A stretch of 64,000 nucleotides of DNA. Origin: Maribacter caenipelagi. Its GTDB lineage: Bacteria > Bacteroidota > Bacteroidia > Flavobacteriales > Flavobacteriaceae. Positions 8,855-17,365 of this stretch are shown piece after piece. Each line of letters starts with the position of its first letter. Position 1 is the first letter of the stretch. Under the pieces are notes generated by a model. It saw nothing but the letters and a program-made list of their open reading frames with translations. It ran no database searches and was not told the DNA's origin. The stretch is taken from the NCBI RefSeq assembly GCF_004364175.1, contig NZ_SNZW01000013.1, forward strand, positions 310,001 to 374,000, read 5' to 3'. Both the position numbers and the translations under genes were made by a program.

Positions 8855-9745
8855 TTATGCCGTTACAGAATCTCTTTTTTCATCTCTATTTTTATCCGGC
8901 ACTTGCTGATTATTGGGTATTGTGATGAAAGGAATTGCAATATGGAACCCTATTGCGTCTACATTTGATTTTTCTCTAAGCCTTTCCAAAAAAGAATGTT
9001 TTCTATTAATCATTACCAGTAGGTCAGGTTTGTTTTCCGTAATATATTCATGAATTGCTTGTGGCATTAACTTTCCTCTTTCCTCGACAAAACTTGGCTC
9101 AAGCTTTTTGAAGTGATCGGCAAGAACTTTTATATTCATCTTTTGTTCCTCGTTCAAATCATACTCTTCTTTAATATGTAAGATGGTTAATTGGGCTTTT
9201 AGTGTATTTGTAAGGGTATATAAGATGTGCAAATTTTTCTTTTGATATGATTGTCTATAATCTGTTGGGAAAACAATAGATTTTATTTCTTTAAACTCAT
9301 ACCCAGAAGGCACGGTCAATACGGGAATTGTAGATTTTCTTATAATGTGTACTGTATTTGTTCCTAAAAAAATTTCTTTTGCGCCGGTTGCACCTTGTGT
9401 ACCCATAACTATAAAATCAAATATATTAGTTTCGGTAAGTTCTTTAACCTCGTTGGTAAGAGTATTAAAGGCAGATCTGATCTTAAAAATATGTTTAGCG
9501 TTTTTATATTTCAGTTTTATATCTACGAGTGTCTTATCTAAGCCTGCCTGAGCAATGTCTACACCCTTATCTGGAACAGCGCTAAAAGTTGGTCCGCCAA
9601 TTATATAATCTATTCGGTAGAAAATAGGGGTATAGGTATGAAGTATATGAAATTCGCATTTCTCATTTTTAAAAAATTCTAGGGCATAGCAAATTGCGTT
9701 CCATGCATTATTGGAGAAGTCGGTAGGCAAGAGAATCTTTTTCAT
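8855..9745 (-). CDS. Universal stress protein, two USP domains
   Basis: 296 aa; longer than its relatives by a charged C-terminal tail. ILLPTDFSNNA start and ATP-loop pattern GTQG...GTNTV in domain 1. It begins 17 bp after the stop of the upstream USP gene, so it is cotranscribed with it from the promoter at 10628-10670. Confidence 0.93.
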   Translation of the reverse strand: MKKILLPTDFSNNAWNAICYALEFFKNEKCEFHILHTYTPIFYRIDYIIGGPTFSAVPDKGVDIAQAGLDKTLVDIKLKYKNAKHIFKIRSAFNTLTNEVKELTETNIFDFIVMGTQGATGAKEIFLGTNTVHIIRKSTIPVLTVPSGYEFKEIKSIVFPTDYRQSYQKKNLHILYTLTNTLKAQLTILHIKEEYDLNEEQKMNIKVLADHFKKLEPSFVEERGKLMPQAIHEYITENKPDLLVMINRKHSFLERLREKSNVDAIGFHIAIPFITIPNNQQVPDKNRDEKRDSVTA

Positions 9746-9762
9746 AAGTGTTTATTTAAATT

Positions 9763-10608
9763 TTATCTTGGTAGGTTCTGCATAACCAAAAATGGAATTT
9801 TAGGGTTTAATCCAATATTTTCTACTGTTGATTTATATAGCATATCTTCAAGAAATGAGTGTCGTGCATTGACCATTACCAATAGATTAATGTCATTTTT
9901 TAAAATGAATTCCATAATGGCCTCTCCTTTGTTTTTAACGGGCGAACGCTCATGAAATATAAAGGCATCGGGTAAAGATTCTTGTAAAAACAACTTGTTG
10001 TCAGCTTGTCGATGACTTAGGTCTTCAAAATCTGAAATATAAAGACAATGTACTTTCGATTTAAATTCTGCAGCTAATGTATTTAAGAGTTTAAGCTCTC
10101 TTCGTTTATAGGGTAGCATGTAATCTGTAGGAAATAGAATTTTTTTAGGTTGTTGATATTCATAGTTTTCTGGAATCGCCAGAACAGGACATGCAACATA
10201 TTTAAACACCTGTACGGTATGGCTACCAAATGTTATTTTTTTATTTGCGGTTTTACCCTGGGTACCCATAATAGTTATATCAACATTAATTTCGTTGACA
10301 GCATTATTTACGGCATCTACTAATGCTTCAAAAGAAGAAATATATTCAAAATGGTGTTTTGGGTTGTGGTAGGTTTTGGTAAGATCGGTTATTAATTTTT
10401 TAAGCGTCTCATCTACATAAATACGGGTTATTTTTTTTGGTTCTTCTATTGAATTACCTCCATTGCTTTTAAAAGGGCCGTACACCTCGTCTGCATAGGC
10501 ATGTAAGAAATAGAAGTTGGTACGCTCACATTTGTATAGTTGAAGTGCATATTTTATAGCATGCATTGCATTGGTGGAAAAATCGGTCGGAATTAAAACT
10601 GTAGTCAT
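9763..10608 (-). CDS. Universal stress protein, two USP domains
   Basis: 281 aa. VLIPTDFSTNA start; domain 1 carries GTQG...FGSHTV. First gene of a four-gene operon (USP, USP, glucokinase, USP). The second domain keeps FPTDY but not the nucleotide loop. Confidence 0.93.
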   Translation of the reverse strand: MTTVLIPTDFSTNAMHAIKYALQLYKCERTNFYFLHAYADEVYGPFKSNGGNSIEEPKKITRIYVDETLKKLITDLTKTYHNPKHHFEYISSFEALVDAVNNAVNEINVDITIMGTQGKTANKKITFGSHTVQVFKYVACPVLAIPENYEYQQPKKILFPTDYMLPYKRRELKLLNTLAAEFKSKVHCLYISDFEDLSHRQADNKLFLQESLPDAFIFHERSPVKNKGEAIMEFILKNDINLLVMVNARHSFLEDMLYKSTVENIGLNPKIPFLVMQNLPR

Positions 10609-10627
10609 ACTATTTTTAATGAGTACT

Positions 10628-10670
10628 TAAAAATATTTCTCTCTTTACTTGATTGCAATGACATAGGTCA
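10628..10670 (-). promoter_or_regulatory. FNR-like box and -7 element for the operon 6903-10608
   Basis: Box TGACATAGGTCA at 10659-10670; minus-strand -7 element TATTTTTA at 10635-10628. Confidence 0.87.
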
Positions 10671-10699
10671 TTACAAATATGTAAGAACATTTAGAATGT

Positions 10700-11551
10700 T
10701 TATTCTTGAAGCGACAGTAGCGGAATGCTTGTTTTAAAACTAACTTCTTCTACCGTAGTATCTAGAAATAATGTTTGCAATAGATTATAATCTTTTGAAA
10801 TCATTATTATAAGATCGGCATTCAGGCTTTCTGAGAATGATTGAATTCCATGTTCTATCTTTTTAGACACGACCCTGTGAAAGTTGATATTGTTAGGTAT
10901 TTTTAAAGAGAGACGCTTTGCAAATTGTTTTTGAAGTACTTCAATCTCCTCTAAAAGTGGAATTTTTGATTTGGTAACATATAGTAAATTAATATGTGTA
11001 CTCTTTGAAGTTATATATTTTGAAATTTTAAATAAGGTGGTATCGTCATAGGCAATTTCAAAATCAATTGGTAATACTACCTGTTCAAAGTCTTTGAACT
11101 TTGCATTTTCTGGAACTACTAGTGTATCACATTCTACATTTGTAATTACATCGCCAGAACGACTACCACTGAAAAACTCTTTAATTTCAGAAGCGCCTTT
11201 GGTTCCCATTATTATGAGCTCAATTTTTTTTTCTTCAATATGTCTTTTAATGGAGGATAAAAAATAACCTTGCTCGCAAATTGATGTAAAATGATGATGT
11301 TCTTTTTTTGAGGAAATTGCCATGATGAATTTTTCCAAGTCTTTTAATTTTTTATTTATGGCTTTAGGTTCTAGTTCTACCAGAATATTTGTACCAAACT
11401 CATAGATAGGTTTTTCTGTGAATTTTGAAGCTTCAATGTTGATATATAGTAAGTAAAACTGGCATGGGGATTCTTTGAATAGGTCAAGTGCATAACGTAT
11501 GGCATTCTTTGAGTTTTTGGAAAAATCTGTTGGGATCAAAATATTCTTCAT
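10700..11551 (-). CDS. Universal stress protein, two USP domains
   Basis: 283 aa. ILIPTDFSKNS start; domain 1 has GTKG followed by GSRSG, a slight variation of the ATP loop. Transcribed alone from a promoter divergent to the TerB-like gene. Confidence 0.92.
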   Translation of the reverse strand: MKNILIPTDFSKNSKNAIRYALDLFKESPCQFYLLYINIEASKFTEKPIYEFGTNILVELEPKAINKKLKDLEKFIMAISSKKEHHHFTSICEQGYFLSSIKRHIEEKKIELIIMGTKGASEIKEFFSGSRSGDVITNVECDTLVVPENAKFKDFEQVVLPIDFEIAYDDTTLFKISKYITSKSTHINLLYVTKSKIPLLEEIEVLQKQFAKRLSLKIPNNINFHRVVSKKIEHGIQSFSESLNADLIIMISKDYNLLQTLFLDTTVEEVSFKTSIPLLSLQE

Positions 11552-11572
11552 CGGTCTTACTTTTTATTCAAC

Positions 11573-11646
11573 GAAAAATACTTTTGATTACAAGCAATTA
11601 CTATGATTTTAATCATTGGTGGTTTTACAAATGCATCATATTTTTA
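11573..11646. promoter_or_regulatory. Divergent FNR-like promoter between a USP and a TerB-like gene
   Basis: One box, TGATTTTAATCA at 11604-11615, has -7 elements at 29.5 bp on both sides: TATTTTTC on the minus strand (11580-11573) and TATTTTTA on the plus strand (11639-11646). Confidence 0.88.
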
Positions 11647-11672
11647 AAAGATTCAACTAAAATCTAGAGAAA

Positions 11673-12074
11673 ATGAACTACACATATGAAATAAAGAATG
11701 AGCTATATAAAAGCTTGGGCAATTTGTTTTATGCGGTTGCCATTTGCGATGGTAGTGTTTATTTAAAAGAATGGGATAAAGTTGAAGAAATGGTAAGAAA
11801 GTATTGGCGAAAAATGGATAATTCTAAAGATAGCAATGGAACAGATTTAGTAGATCAAATAGAAATTATTTTTGATTGGCTTTTAGAATATGAAAAAACA
11901 AGTGATGAATGTTTTGAAGAGTTTAGAGAATTCTATGAAAAAAATCCACAGGTCTTTACTAAAAAAGTCAAATCATTGATTAAGAAAACTTCCAAAGCCA
12001 TTGCCAATTCGTTGTTGAAAAAAAATGAGTCGGAAAAAAAGATTTTAAAAAGAATCGATTTGTTATTAAAATAG
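11673..12074 (+). CDS. TerB-like small protein
   Basis: 133 aa, helical and acidic, no signal peptide. The N-terminal segment with AICDGSVYLKEWDKVEE resembles the TerB/DnaJ-associated pattern of an acidic loop followed by E. TerB-like domains are found in stress and envelope-associated complexes; the exact role here is unknown. The C-terminal third is Lys-rich. Expressed divergently from the USP gene through a shared box. The assignment is from a short motif only. Confidence 0.7.
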   Translation: MNYTYEIKNELYKSLGNLFYAVAICDGSVYLKEWDKVEEMVRKYWRKMDNSKDSNGTDLVDQIEIIFDWLLEYEKTSDECFEEFREFYEKNPQVFTKKVKSLIKKTSKAIANSLLKKNESEKKILKRIDLLLK

Positions 12075-12116
12075 AATGTGGATTTAGCTAATTTTTTACT
12101 TGATATGGTTTTTTAG

Positions 12117-12950
12117 CTATTTAGATTTCAAGGTCAAGACAGGTAAATTTGCATGGTTGGCTATATCTTCTCCAATGCTTCTACTTCCTAAAAGAAAATG
12201 GGCAAAAGGTTTTCTGCCTCTTGTAGGTATGGCGATTATATCAAAGTTTCCTTTTTTAGAATAATTCATAAGGCCATGCTCTACGCTATAATCGTTATAG
12301 ATGGTAACCTCTTGCTCAATTGTATTTGACTTATAAAAGAATTTTGATATGCGTTCTTCAATTTCTGTATTACTGCTAAAATCGTAATAAGGGGTATTAA
12401 TATAGATTAGATTTAATTTTGCAGAAAAACTAGCTGCAAACTCCCTTACATTTTTATAGGGTAAAATGGAACTTTCTGTAAAGTCGCATGCAAATAATAT
12501 GTTTTCAATTTTAAATCCGGAATTTGGTGTTTTAATGACAAGAACGGGAACATCTGCTGATCTTACTACTTTTTCTGTGTTTGATCCAACAAAAGCATCG
12601 CTTAGACCACTGGTGCCATGTGAGCCCATTACAATAAAGTCAATATGCTGTTCTTGGGCCACCGTGTTCAATTCCTTAAAATCTTTATAATTTTGAATAA
12701 TTTCTCTTACTTTTATTTGCTCCAGATAAGGTTTGTTCAAAAAGGGTTTAAAACGTTTTCTAGCAAGATCCATGTAATATTTGGCTTCTTCATATTCTTG
12801 GTCTTCATCTTTTGAAAGAACTGCCTCAGAAATGCCCATCATATGCAAAACGATAATTTCTGCTTGTATTTTTTTTGCTATTATCGCTGCAACATGTAAT
12901 GCATATTCAGAGTGTTTCGAAAAATCTACCGGGACTAATATTTTTTTCAT
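12117..12950 (-). CDS. Universal stress protein, two USP domains (divergent subtype)
   Basis: 277 aa from the ATG at 12950 (MKKILVPVDFSKHS), one base after the stop of the hibernation factor gene; the nine codons upstream overlap that gene and are unlikely to be used. Both halves look more complete than in the other USPs: domain 1 has GSHGTSG...VGSNTEKV and domain 2 has PTRG...LGSRSIGED, so both may bind ATP. This is the classical UspA-like subtype, coupled to ribosome hibernation. Confidence 0.92.
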   Translation of the reverse strand: MKKILVPVDFSKHSEYALHVAAIIAKKIQAEIIVLHMMGISEAVLSKDEDQEYEEAKYYMDLARKRFKPFLNKPYLEQIKVREIIQNYKDFKELNTVAQEQHIDFIVMGSHGTSGLSDAFVGSNTEKVVRSADVPVLVIKTPNSGFKIENILFACDFTESSILPYKNVREFAASFSAKLNLIYINTPYYDFSSNTEIEERISKFFYKSNTIEQEVTIYNDYSVEHGLMNYSKKGNFDIIAIPTRGRKPFAHFLLGSRSIGEDIANHANLPVLTLKSK

Positions 12951-12951
12951 G

Positions 12952-13263
12952 TTATATGGCTTTTTTACTTTGTTCAAATTTCTCTTTGCGTTTTCTTAAT
13001 TGCCGGTCTAGATCTTTTATAGTATTGGCAGCTGATTTTTCAAAGTTGTTTTCGTTAGATTTTGCAAATAATCTAGGTCCTGGTGCACTAATTTGTATTT
13101 CACAGATTTTATCATTGCCATCTGTACTGTTTCCCAATTTGAAAAAAACCTCGGCACGAATGATAAACTGATATTTGTGTTGAAGTTTTTGAAGATTTCG
13201 GGTGACTATTTCACTTAGCGAGTTGCTTTCAGGCATATGAAGGTATTGGAAATTGACGGTCAT
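12952..13263 (-). CDS. hpf: Ribosome hibernation promoting factor, short form
   Basis: 103 aa, HPF/YfiA fold (beta-alpha-beta-beta-beta-alpha). HPF proteins bind the 30S decoding region and store ribosomes as inactive dimers or monomers in resting cells. The Lys/Arg-rich second helix (DLDRQLRKRKEK) matches the family. It lacks the C-terminal dimerisation domain of long HPF. It is the first gene of a two-gene operon with a USP and has a perfect -7 element. Confidence 0.88.
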   Translation of the reverse strand: MTVNFQYLHMPESNSLSEIVTRNLQKLQHKYQFIIRAEVFFKLGNSTDGNDKICEIQISAPGPRLFAKSNENNFEKSAANTIKDLDRQLRKRKEKFEQSKKAI

Positions 13264-13285
13264 AAATTTATTTTTTGGTTATGTT

Positions 13286-13358
13286 CAAAAATATTAATGT
13301 CGTTCTTTTCTTAAAATGACTTGTGTCATTTCAGTACCTGATTAATATTTTAAAATTT
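13286..13358. promoter_or_regulatory. Divergent FNR-like promoter between hpf and a DUF2267 gene
   Basis: Box TGACTTGTGTCA at 13317-13328. The minus-strand -7 element TATTTTTG (13293-13286) is a perfect consensus at 29.5 bp. On the plus strand the best match, TAAAATTT at 13351, is one base off the standard spacing. Confidence 0.85.
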
Positions 13359-13384
13359 ATGGCTCATCATAAAAACAAACTACT

Positions 13385-13837
13385 ATGGCACTTAATTTTA
13401 ATAAATATGCAGCAGAGGGTAATACTTTTATAAAGGACTATGCCAAAGAAATGAATATGGCAAATGATACAGATAAAGCAGGTAGAATTTTTACAGCAAT
13501 TATGCATGCACTTAGAGACATAATACCAATGGAAGAGTCATTGCAGTTTATATCTCAATTACCAATGTTTGTAAAAGCGGTCTATGTTAATGGTTGGGCG
13601 GTAAAGAAGAATAAGCCCAAAATAAAAAAAATGGAAGATTTCTTAGATTTGGTTCGTTCTCATGATTATCCGGCAGCAACTAATGATTTTGAATATAACA
13701 ACGAGGTGGCTGAACGCTATGTAGACACAACCTTTATTTATCTAAGAAAATATATTTCTTTGGGTGAAATGGAAGATTTGAGAGACAATTTGCCTAAAGA
13801 TTTAAAAAGTATGATCTACTTAAATATGATGTTTTAA
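13385..13837 (+). CDS. DUF2267 family protein
   Basis: 150 aa, all-helical, cytosolic. The pattern of a Tyr/Phe helix, then AGRIFTAIMHALRD with a following acidic loop and FISQLPMFVKAVYVNGW, matches DUF2267 proteins, whose biochemical role is unknown and which often sit beside USP or BON genes. It is transcribed divergently from hpf with a shared box. Confidence 0.8.
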   Translation: MALNFNKYAAEGNTFIKDYAKEMNMANDTDKAGRIFTAIMHALRDIIPMEESLQFISQLPMFVKAVYVNGWAVKKNKPKIKKMEDFLDLVRSHDYPAATNDFEYNNEVAERYVDTTFIYLRKYISLGEMEDLRDNLPKDLKSMIYLNMMF

Positions 13838-13850
13838 AATTAATATCAAA

Positions 13851-13954
13851 TTGGCAGTAGTAGTAAATTAGTACAAATTAATAGTAAACTAATATCTAAT
13901 TCTTTCAGTTTACTACAAATTTAGATTAGTCTCTAATTTATCATTTACTGCCAA
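13851..13954. repeat. Long imperfect inverted repeat
   Basis: Ends TTGGCAGTA (13851-13859) and TACTGCCAA (13946-13954) are perfect inverted copies, and the sequence between continues an imperfect palindrome rich in TTAGT/ACTAAT motifs. It follows a gene and faces another stop, so it may be a bidirectional terminator. The size and terminal repeats also resemble a MITE; no clear target duplication was found. Confidence 0.55.
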
Positions 13955-14017
13955 ATAAAGTATCAGATATTTTAATAATCAATGAAGTATTATTTTATTT
14001 GGAAATGAGGTGATTAA

Positions 14018-14647
14018 TCATTTAATAATACCTTCTTTTTCCAGTTGTAGCATTATTCTTTTAACATAATCTTCAATAATAGAAGTTATGTTATTTGGAT
14101 CAACGATATCAAATGTGCCCACCCAAACTAATGATTCGTCATCATCGGTCTTTAAATTGTAAATGGAAGTTTCGATATGAAAAATTTTATAATTTGAGTA
14201 GTATTCAGGTGTGTAGTATACATTTTGAAAACGGTAGTAGTAACGACCAAATCGATACCAATTATTTCCAATAGTATAATAGCCAGAACTATAATCTTGT
14301 TTGTCATCTATACCAACAACTGCGGTAATTGCAATAGCGTCATAGCCCTTGTTCAACAGTTCTTTTTTAAGGGTGTCTATTTCTGATAGATTTTTTTGTG
14401 AATCGGTAAATGACCTGCCGATCTCTCTAGTACTTTCAACCGCATTAATACCTCTATGATATAGGGCATCTTTCAATTCTTCCTCAAAAATTTTACGCGC
14501 CGTTAAGTTATTTGTCATACCTATAACCAACATTTTTTCGGGTTTGAAGACCGTAATTTCCTTGTTTTTCCAACTATCTATAAATCTTGTAGAAGAGCAA
14601 GCTGTCAATAGAACAATCATTAAAATATAGCCTGTTTTTTTCATCAT
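14018..14647 (-). CDS. Lipoprotein, DUF4136-like
   Basis: 209 aa from the ATG at 14647 (MMKKTG); an extended start at 14692 lies upstream of the predicted transcription start and is rejected. The signal peptide ends in a lipobox LLTAC, so the mature protein starts with lipidated Cys. The body has an alternating beta pattern with FEEELKDALYHRGINAVES, a fold shared with small secreted proteins that resemble DUF4136. Tyr-rich central region. Function unknown. It follows its own regulon promoter. Confidence 0.8.
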   Translation of the reverse strand: MMKKTGYILMIVLLTACSSTRFIDSWKNKEITVFKPEKMLVIGMTNNLTARKIFEEELKDALYHRGINAVESTREIGRSFTDSQKNLSEIDTLKKELLNKGYDAIAITAVVGIDDKQDYSSGYYTIGNNWYRFGRYYYRFQNVYYTPEYYSNYKIFHIETSIYNLKTDDDESLVWVGTFDIVDPNNITSIIEDYVKRIMLQLEKEGIIK

Positions 14648-14668
14648 TTTTAATTTAAAACTTGTAGA

Positions 14669-14711
14669 TGAAACTAGTTTGTAAGTTGGCACCTTACAAT
14701 GATGTAAGTCA
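14669..14711 (-). promoter_or_regulatory. FNR-like box and -7 element for the lipoprotein gene
   Basis: Box TGATGTAAGTCA at 14700-14711; minus-strand -7 element TAGTTTCA at 14676-14669. This places the transcription start near 14664 and supports the start codon at 14647. Confidence 0.8.
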
Positions 14712-14759
14712 GCCTATTCTGTAATGCCGATTCATTTTAAATCAAAAACTATGTTCACA

Positions 14760-14802
14760 TGACCAGCATCATTTTTAAATACGCCATAGCTAAATATTTT
14801 TG
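14760..14802 (+). promoter_or_regulatory. FNR-like box and -7 element for the WG-repeat gene
   Basis: Box TGACCAGCATCA at 14760-14771; perfect -7 element TATTTTTG at 14795-14802. Confidence 0.88.
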
Positions 14803-14825
14803 AAAAAACATAAAACCCAATTATC

Positions 14826-15464
14826 ATGAAATATTTTATACTGACAGTTTTAATAGTAATCGTCTCGCTACCGGTTACAATAAGCGCTCAAGATTTAAAG
14901 GATATTGATGAAATTGCCCCTTTTAGTGAAGGTTTGGCAGCTATAAGAAGGGGAGAACAATGGGGCTTTATTAACGAAATGGGAGATTTGGTAATTCCTT
15001 TTAGGGATGATATCTATTGGGATAAAAATGCAGATATAACAAAATTAGATTTATCGGGTGTGCGTTACCCTATGTTTAAAGAAGGTAGATGCTTAATTAG
15101 TGAAATTGTAGAGGACGGTATTACTGTTGTAGGCTTTATGGATACTGCAGGGAAAGTTATTATAGAACCACAATTTTTAAATATTTATCCTTTTAAAGAT
15201 GGTTATAGTACAGGCGTTTTATTTGATAAAGCCTATAAAGGTGAAAATGAATTTAAATTGAAAATTTATGATTTTAAATTCTTTGATGTACTAGTGGATA
15301 CTTCTGGCGAGATTGAAGAATATTTTGAAAGACGACATAATATTCAAATGACCAAAAGACGATATAAATTACCACCCATAATGGCAAAGCGATTAGTGGG
15401 TAATTTGGTTGCATTACGTAGCGAAGGTGATGGCTGGGAGATACGTAAAATAGAATACAAGTAG
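14826..15464 (+). CDS. Secreted WG-repeat protein
   Basis: 212 aa with an N-terminal signal peptide ending near IVSLPVTISAQ. Two or three WG-type repeats follow, seen as FSEGLAAIRRGEQWGFIN and later VGFMDTAGKVIIEPQF with FKDGYS. WG repeats form beta-rich binding modules in periplasmic or surface proteins of Bacteroidetes. The ligand is unknown. Confidence 0.82.
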   Translation: MKYFILTVLIVIVSLPVTISAQDLKDIDEIAPFSEGLAAIRRGEQWGFINEMGDLVIPFRDDIYWDKNADITKLDLSGVRYPMFKEGRCLISEIVEDGITVVGFMDTAGKVIIEPQFLNIYPFKDGYSTGVLFDKAYKGENEFKLKIYDFKFFDVLVDTSGEIEEYFERRHNIQMTKRRYKLPPIMAKRLVGNLVALRSEGDGWEIRKIEYK

Positions 15465-15579
15465 CGTAAGAACAGCTTTATTAGAATGCATTATAATTAT
15501 TTTTTGTCTTCAGAAGACAATGCTCTTTGAATATAAAACTGCTATGTTTTATGAATTACCTAATTAAAAGCTTCACGAA

Positions 15580-16251
15580 ATGAGAACTAAAATAACTATG
15601 TTGCTGCTTGGCTTTCTCTTGCTTAACTGTAAAGATCAAACACCTGCTATAAAACAAATAGGCAATACTGGTGTAACACAAGAAAAATCAATTACGCCTG
15701 TTCCTTCCGTAATAAATGATTTCGGTGAATTTATCGGTATTGTTTTTTCAGACTCCTTAACAGTTGATGATGTTTTTAATTTTAAAAAGATAGACGTAAG
15801 TAATGTTATTACTAGTATTGATATGTCGCAATCTGTAGTACTTTACAATAAAATGACTAAGCGAGAAAAGGCAACCTCTTTTCCGATTTTTGAAGTTAAG
15901 AATACGAACAATGTAATTTTGCCCGTACAAGGTCTAGGTTTTGGTGGTCCAATCTGGGCGATAGTTTTATTGGATACAAATACATTGGAAATTAAAAATA
16001 TAGCATTTGATCATTTTGCCGAAAGCGATGGGTATGGGTCAGCAATGACCCAGCCTTCTTTTGAGAATGAATTTATAGGCTCAATTACAAATTTAGATGA
16101 TGATACGTTTGTAATGCAAAAAAACTTGGACCGTAGAATTGATGATGGTGTTATTATTGACGGAATATCTGGAGCAACAATGACCAGCGCGGGTGCTATG
16201 CAAATGGTCAACCAAGGATTAAAACAGTATAAAGAATATTTAAGACCCTAA
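15580..16251 (+). CDS. FMN-binding lipoprotein (NqrC/RnfG-like domain)
   Basis: 223 aa. Signal peptide with a lipobox (LLLNC), then a domain resembling the FMN-binding part of NqrC and RnfG. The signature SGATMTSAG near residue 200 holds the Thr to which FMN is covalently attached in that family; GFGGPIWAIVLLD and the ESDGYGSAM segment also match. NqrC/RnfG are membrane redox subunits, but here the domain is alone on a lipid anchor, with no Nqr or Rnf genes nearby. It follows the WG-repeat gene by 115 bp and has no box of its own. Electron transfer at the periplasmic face is inference. Confidence 0.8.
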   Translation: MRTKITMLLLGFLLLNCKDQTPAIKQIGNTGVTQEKSITPVPSVINDFGEFIGIVFSDSLTVDDVFNFKKIDVSNVITSIDMSQSVVLYNKMTKREKATSFPIFEVKNTNNVILPVQGLGFGGPIWAIVLLDTNTLEIKNIAFDHFAESDGYGSAMTQPSFENEFIGSITNLDDDTFVMQKNLDRRIDDGVIIDGISGATMTSAGAMQMVNQGLKQYKEYLRP

Positions 16252-16359
16252 ACGTTGAAAATAGAAGAGCATCGTATTTAAAAATTTAAACTAAAGGCTA
16301 TGAAAATATTATACAGCTAAAAGATTTAAATGACAAAATATATTGCTGTTGAAATTTTA

Positions 16360-16638
16360 CTATTCAATAGGTTTTAGACCTTTCCACCTTCTGAGATTTG
16401 GAAGGGTGCTATGTGCCATAATAGTAGCATCTTCTCTTCGCATTCCTCTTTTTTCTGCAAAAGCGATATTCTGTTCTATTTTCTGTTCAAGTGTAATACC
16501 GTGGTCCACAAATTTTCCTTTTACAAAACAGAATCGGCAGTAGTCTGTGTTTACGGTACTATCTTTATTGGTTCCAAAATCTATTAAGTGATGCATTGGC
16601 ATTCCACAACTTTGACAAATATTAATTGATGGATTCAT
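16360..16638 (-). CDS. Small zinc-ribbon protein
   Basis: 92 aa. Four Cys in two CxxC pairs (CQSCG near residue 8 and CRFC near residue 35) plus an intervening His suggest a zinc ribbon of the small 'putative zinc ribbon' type. No enzyme motif. It has its own regulon-type promoter. Function unknown. Confidence 0.8.
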   Translation of the reverse strand: MNPSINICQSCGMPMHHLIDFGTNKDSTVNTDYCRFCFVKGKFVDHGITLEQKIEQNIAFAEKRGMRREDATIMAHSTLPNLRRWKGLKPIE

Positions 16639-16671
16639 TTCTTTGAATTTTAATTCTTACGCTAACAACCA

Positions 16672-16714
16672 ATAAATTAGTTTTATTAACTAGCTTATTA
16701 AATGATTTTGGTCA
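16672..16714 (-). promoter_or_regulatory. FNR-like box and -7 element for the zinc-ribbon gene
   Basis: Box TGATTTTGGTCA at 16703-16714; minus-strand -7 element TAATTTAT at 16679-16672. Confidence 0.75.
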
Positions 16715-16720
16715 GGCTGG

Positions 16721-17365
16721 TTATTTTTTTCGTAAAACCAAAGATGCGAATAACCCTAACCCATCAAAAGCTGGATTAGTTGGATGATTGTAGCCAAGCC
16801 CGTTAGACAAATGAAATCTGTTTATACCTAAAACTATTTGTTTGTTTTCGTTAAAATGTATGGCTAAACCTAAACCTGGTCTTGCAGTAAAATTAAGTTT
16901 GGTACCCTGATTGGGAAATCTTTCAAAAGTATAAAGTATACCGCCGCCCACATCAATGAATATTTTCATTTTTCCTAAATGTAAAGAATACCACCTTAGA
17001 AGAAAAGAAGTGCCAAGTCCAAAATTTTCTTGTTTAATTTTTGCTGAATTTTCAGAAGTTCCTACTACTTGAAAACCATTGGTTTTTGAGAGGTCTACAA
17101 AACTAGAAATGGTCAAATTTTTCAATAACATTGAACCGTAGCCGGCTCTTAGTGAATAGCATTCTAAAGAAGAATCAAAACCAGATACATGCTCAAACCC
17201 TAATGAGAAGATTTTCCCGCCTTTTTCATAAAAATCACTGCTGTAATTATGTTGAGCATTTGTTACATGAAAGGATATAAGAAAAGTAATTACAAAAAGA
17301 AATTGTTTCGGTATTTTTTGAATAGTATCACGTTCGTTCTTGGGTATAGTTTTATTTAACTGCAT
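16721..17365 (-). CDS. Outer-membrane beta-barrel, PagL-like (acyloxyacyl hydrolase / lipid A deacylase family)
   Basis: 214 aa with a signal peptide ending near FHVTNAQ. Aromatic-terminated beta strands follow. The segment FHLSNGLGYNHPTNPAFDG near residue 190 matches the PagL H-x-S-N...NP motif that carries the catalytic His and Ser of lipid A 3-O-deacylase. The start overlaps the ribonucleotide reductase stop by 10 bp, so it is the last gene of that operon. A lipid A editing role is inferred from the motif. Confidence 0.75.
   Translation of the reverse strand: MQLNKTIPKNERDTIQKIPKQFLFVITFLISFHVTNAQHNYSSDFYEKGGKIFSLGFEHVSGFDSSLECYSLRAGYGSMLLKNLTISSFVDLSKTNGFQVVGTSENSAKIKQENFGLGTSFLLRWYSLHLGKMKIFIDVGGGILYTFERFPNQGTKLNFTARPGLGLAIHFNENKQIVLGINRFHLSNGLGYNHPTNPAFDGLGLFASLVLRKK

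Noticed and set aside
12781..13171. Two plus-strand ORFs across the USP and hpf genes
   Set aside because: Antisense to genes with clear family motifs; hydrophobic reading comes from the reverse of Lys/Glu-rich segments.
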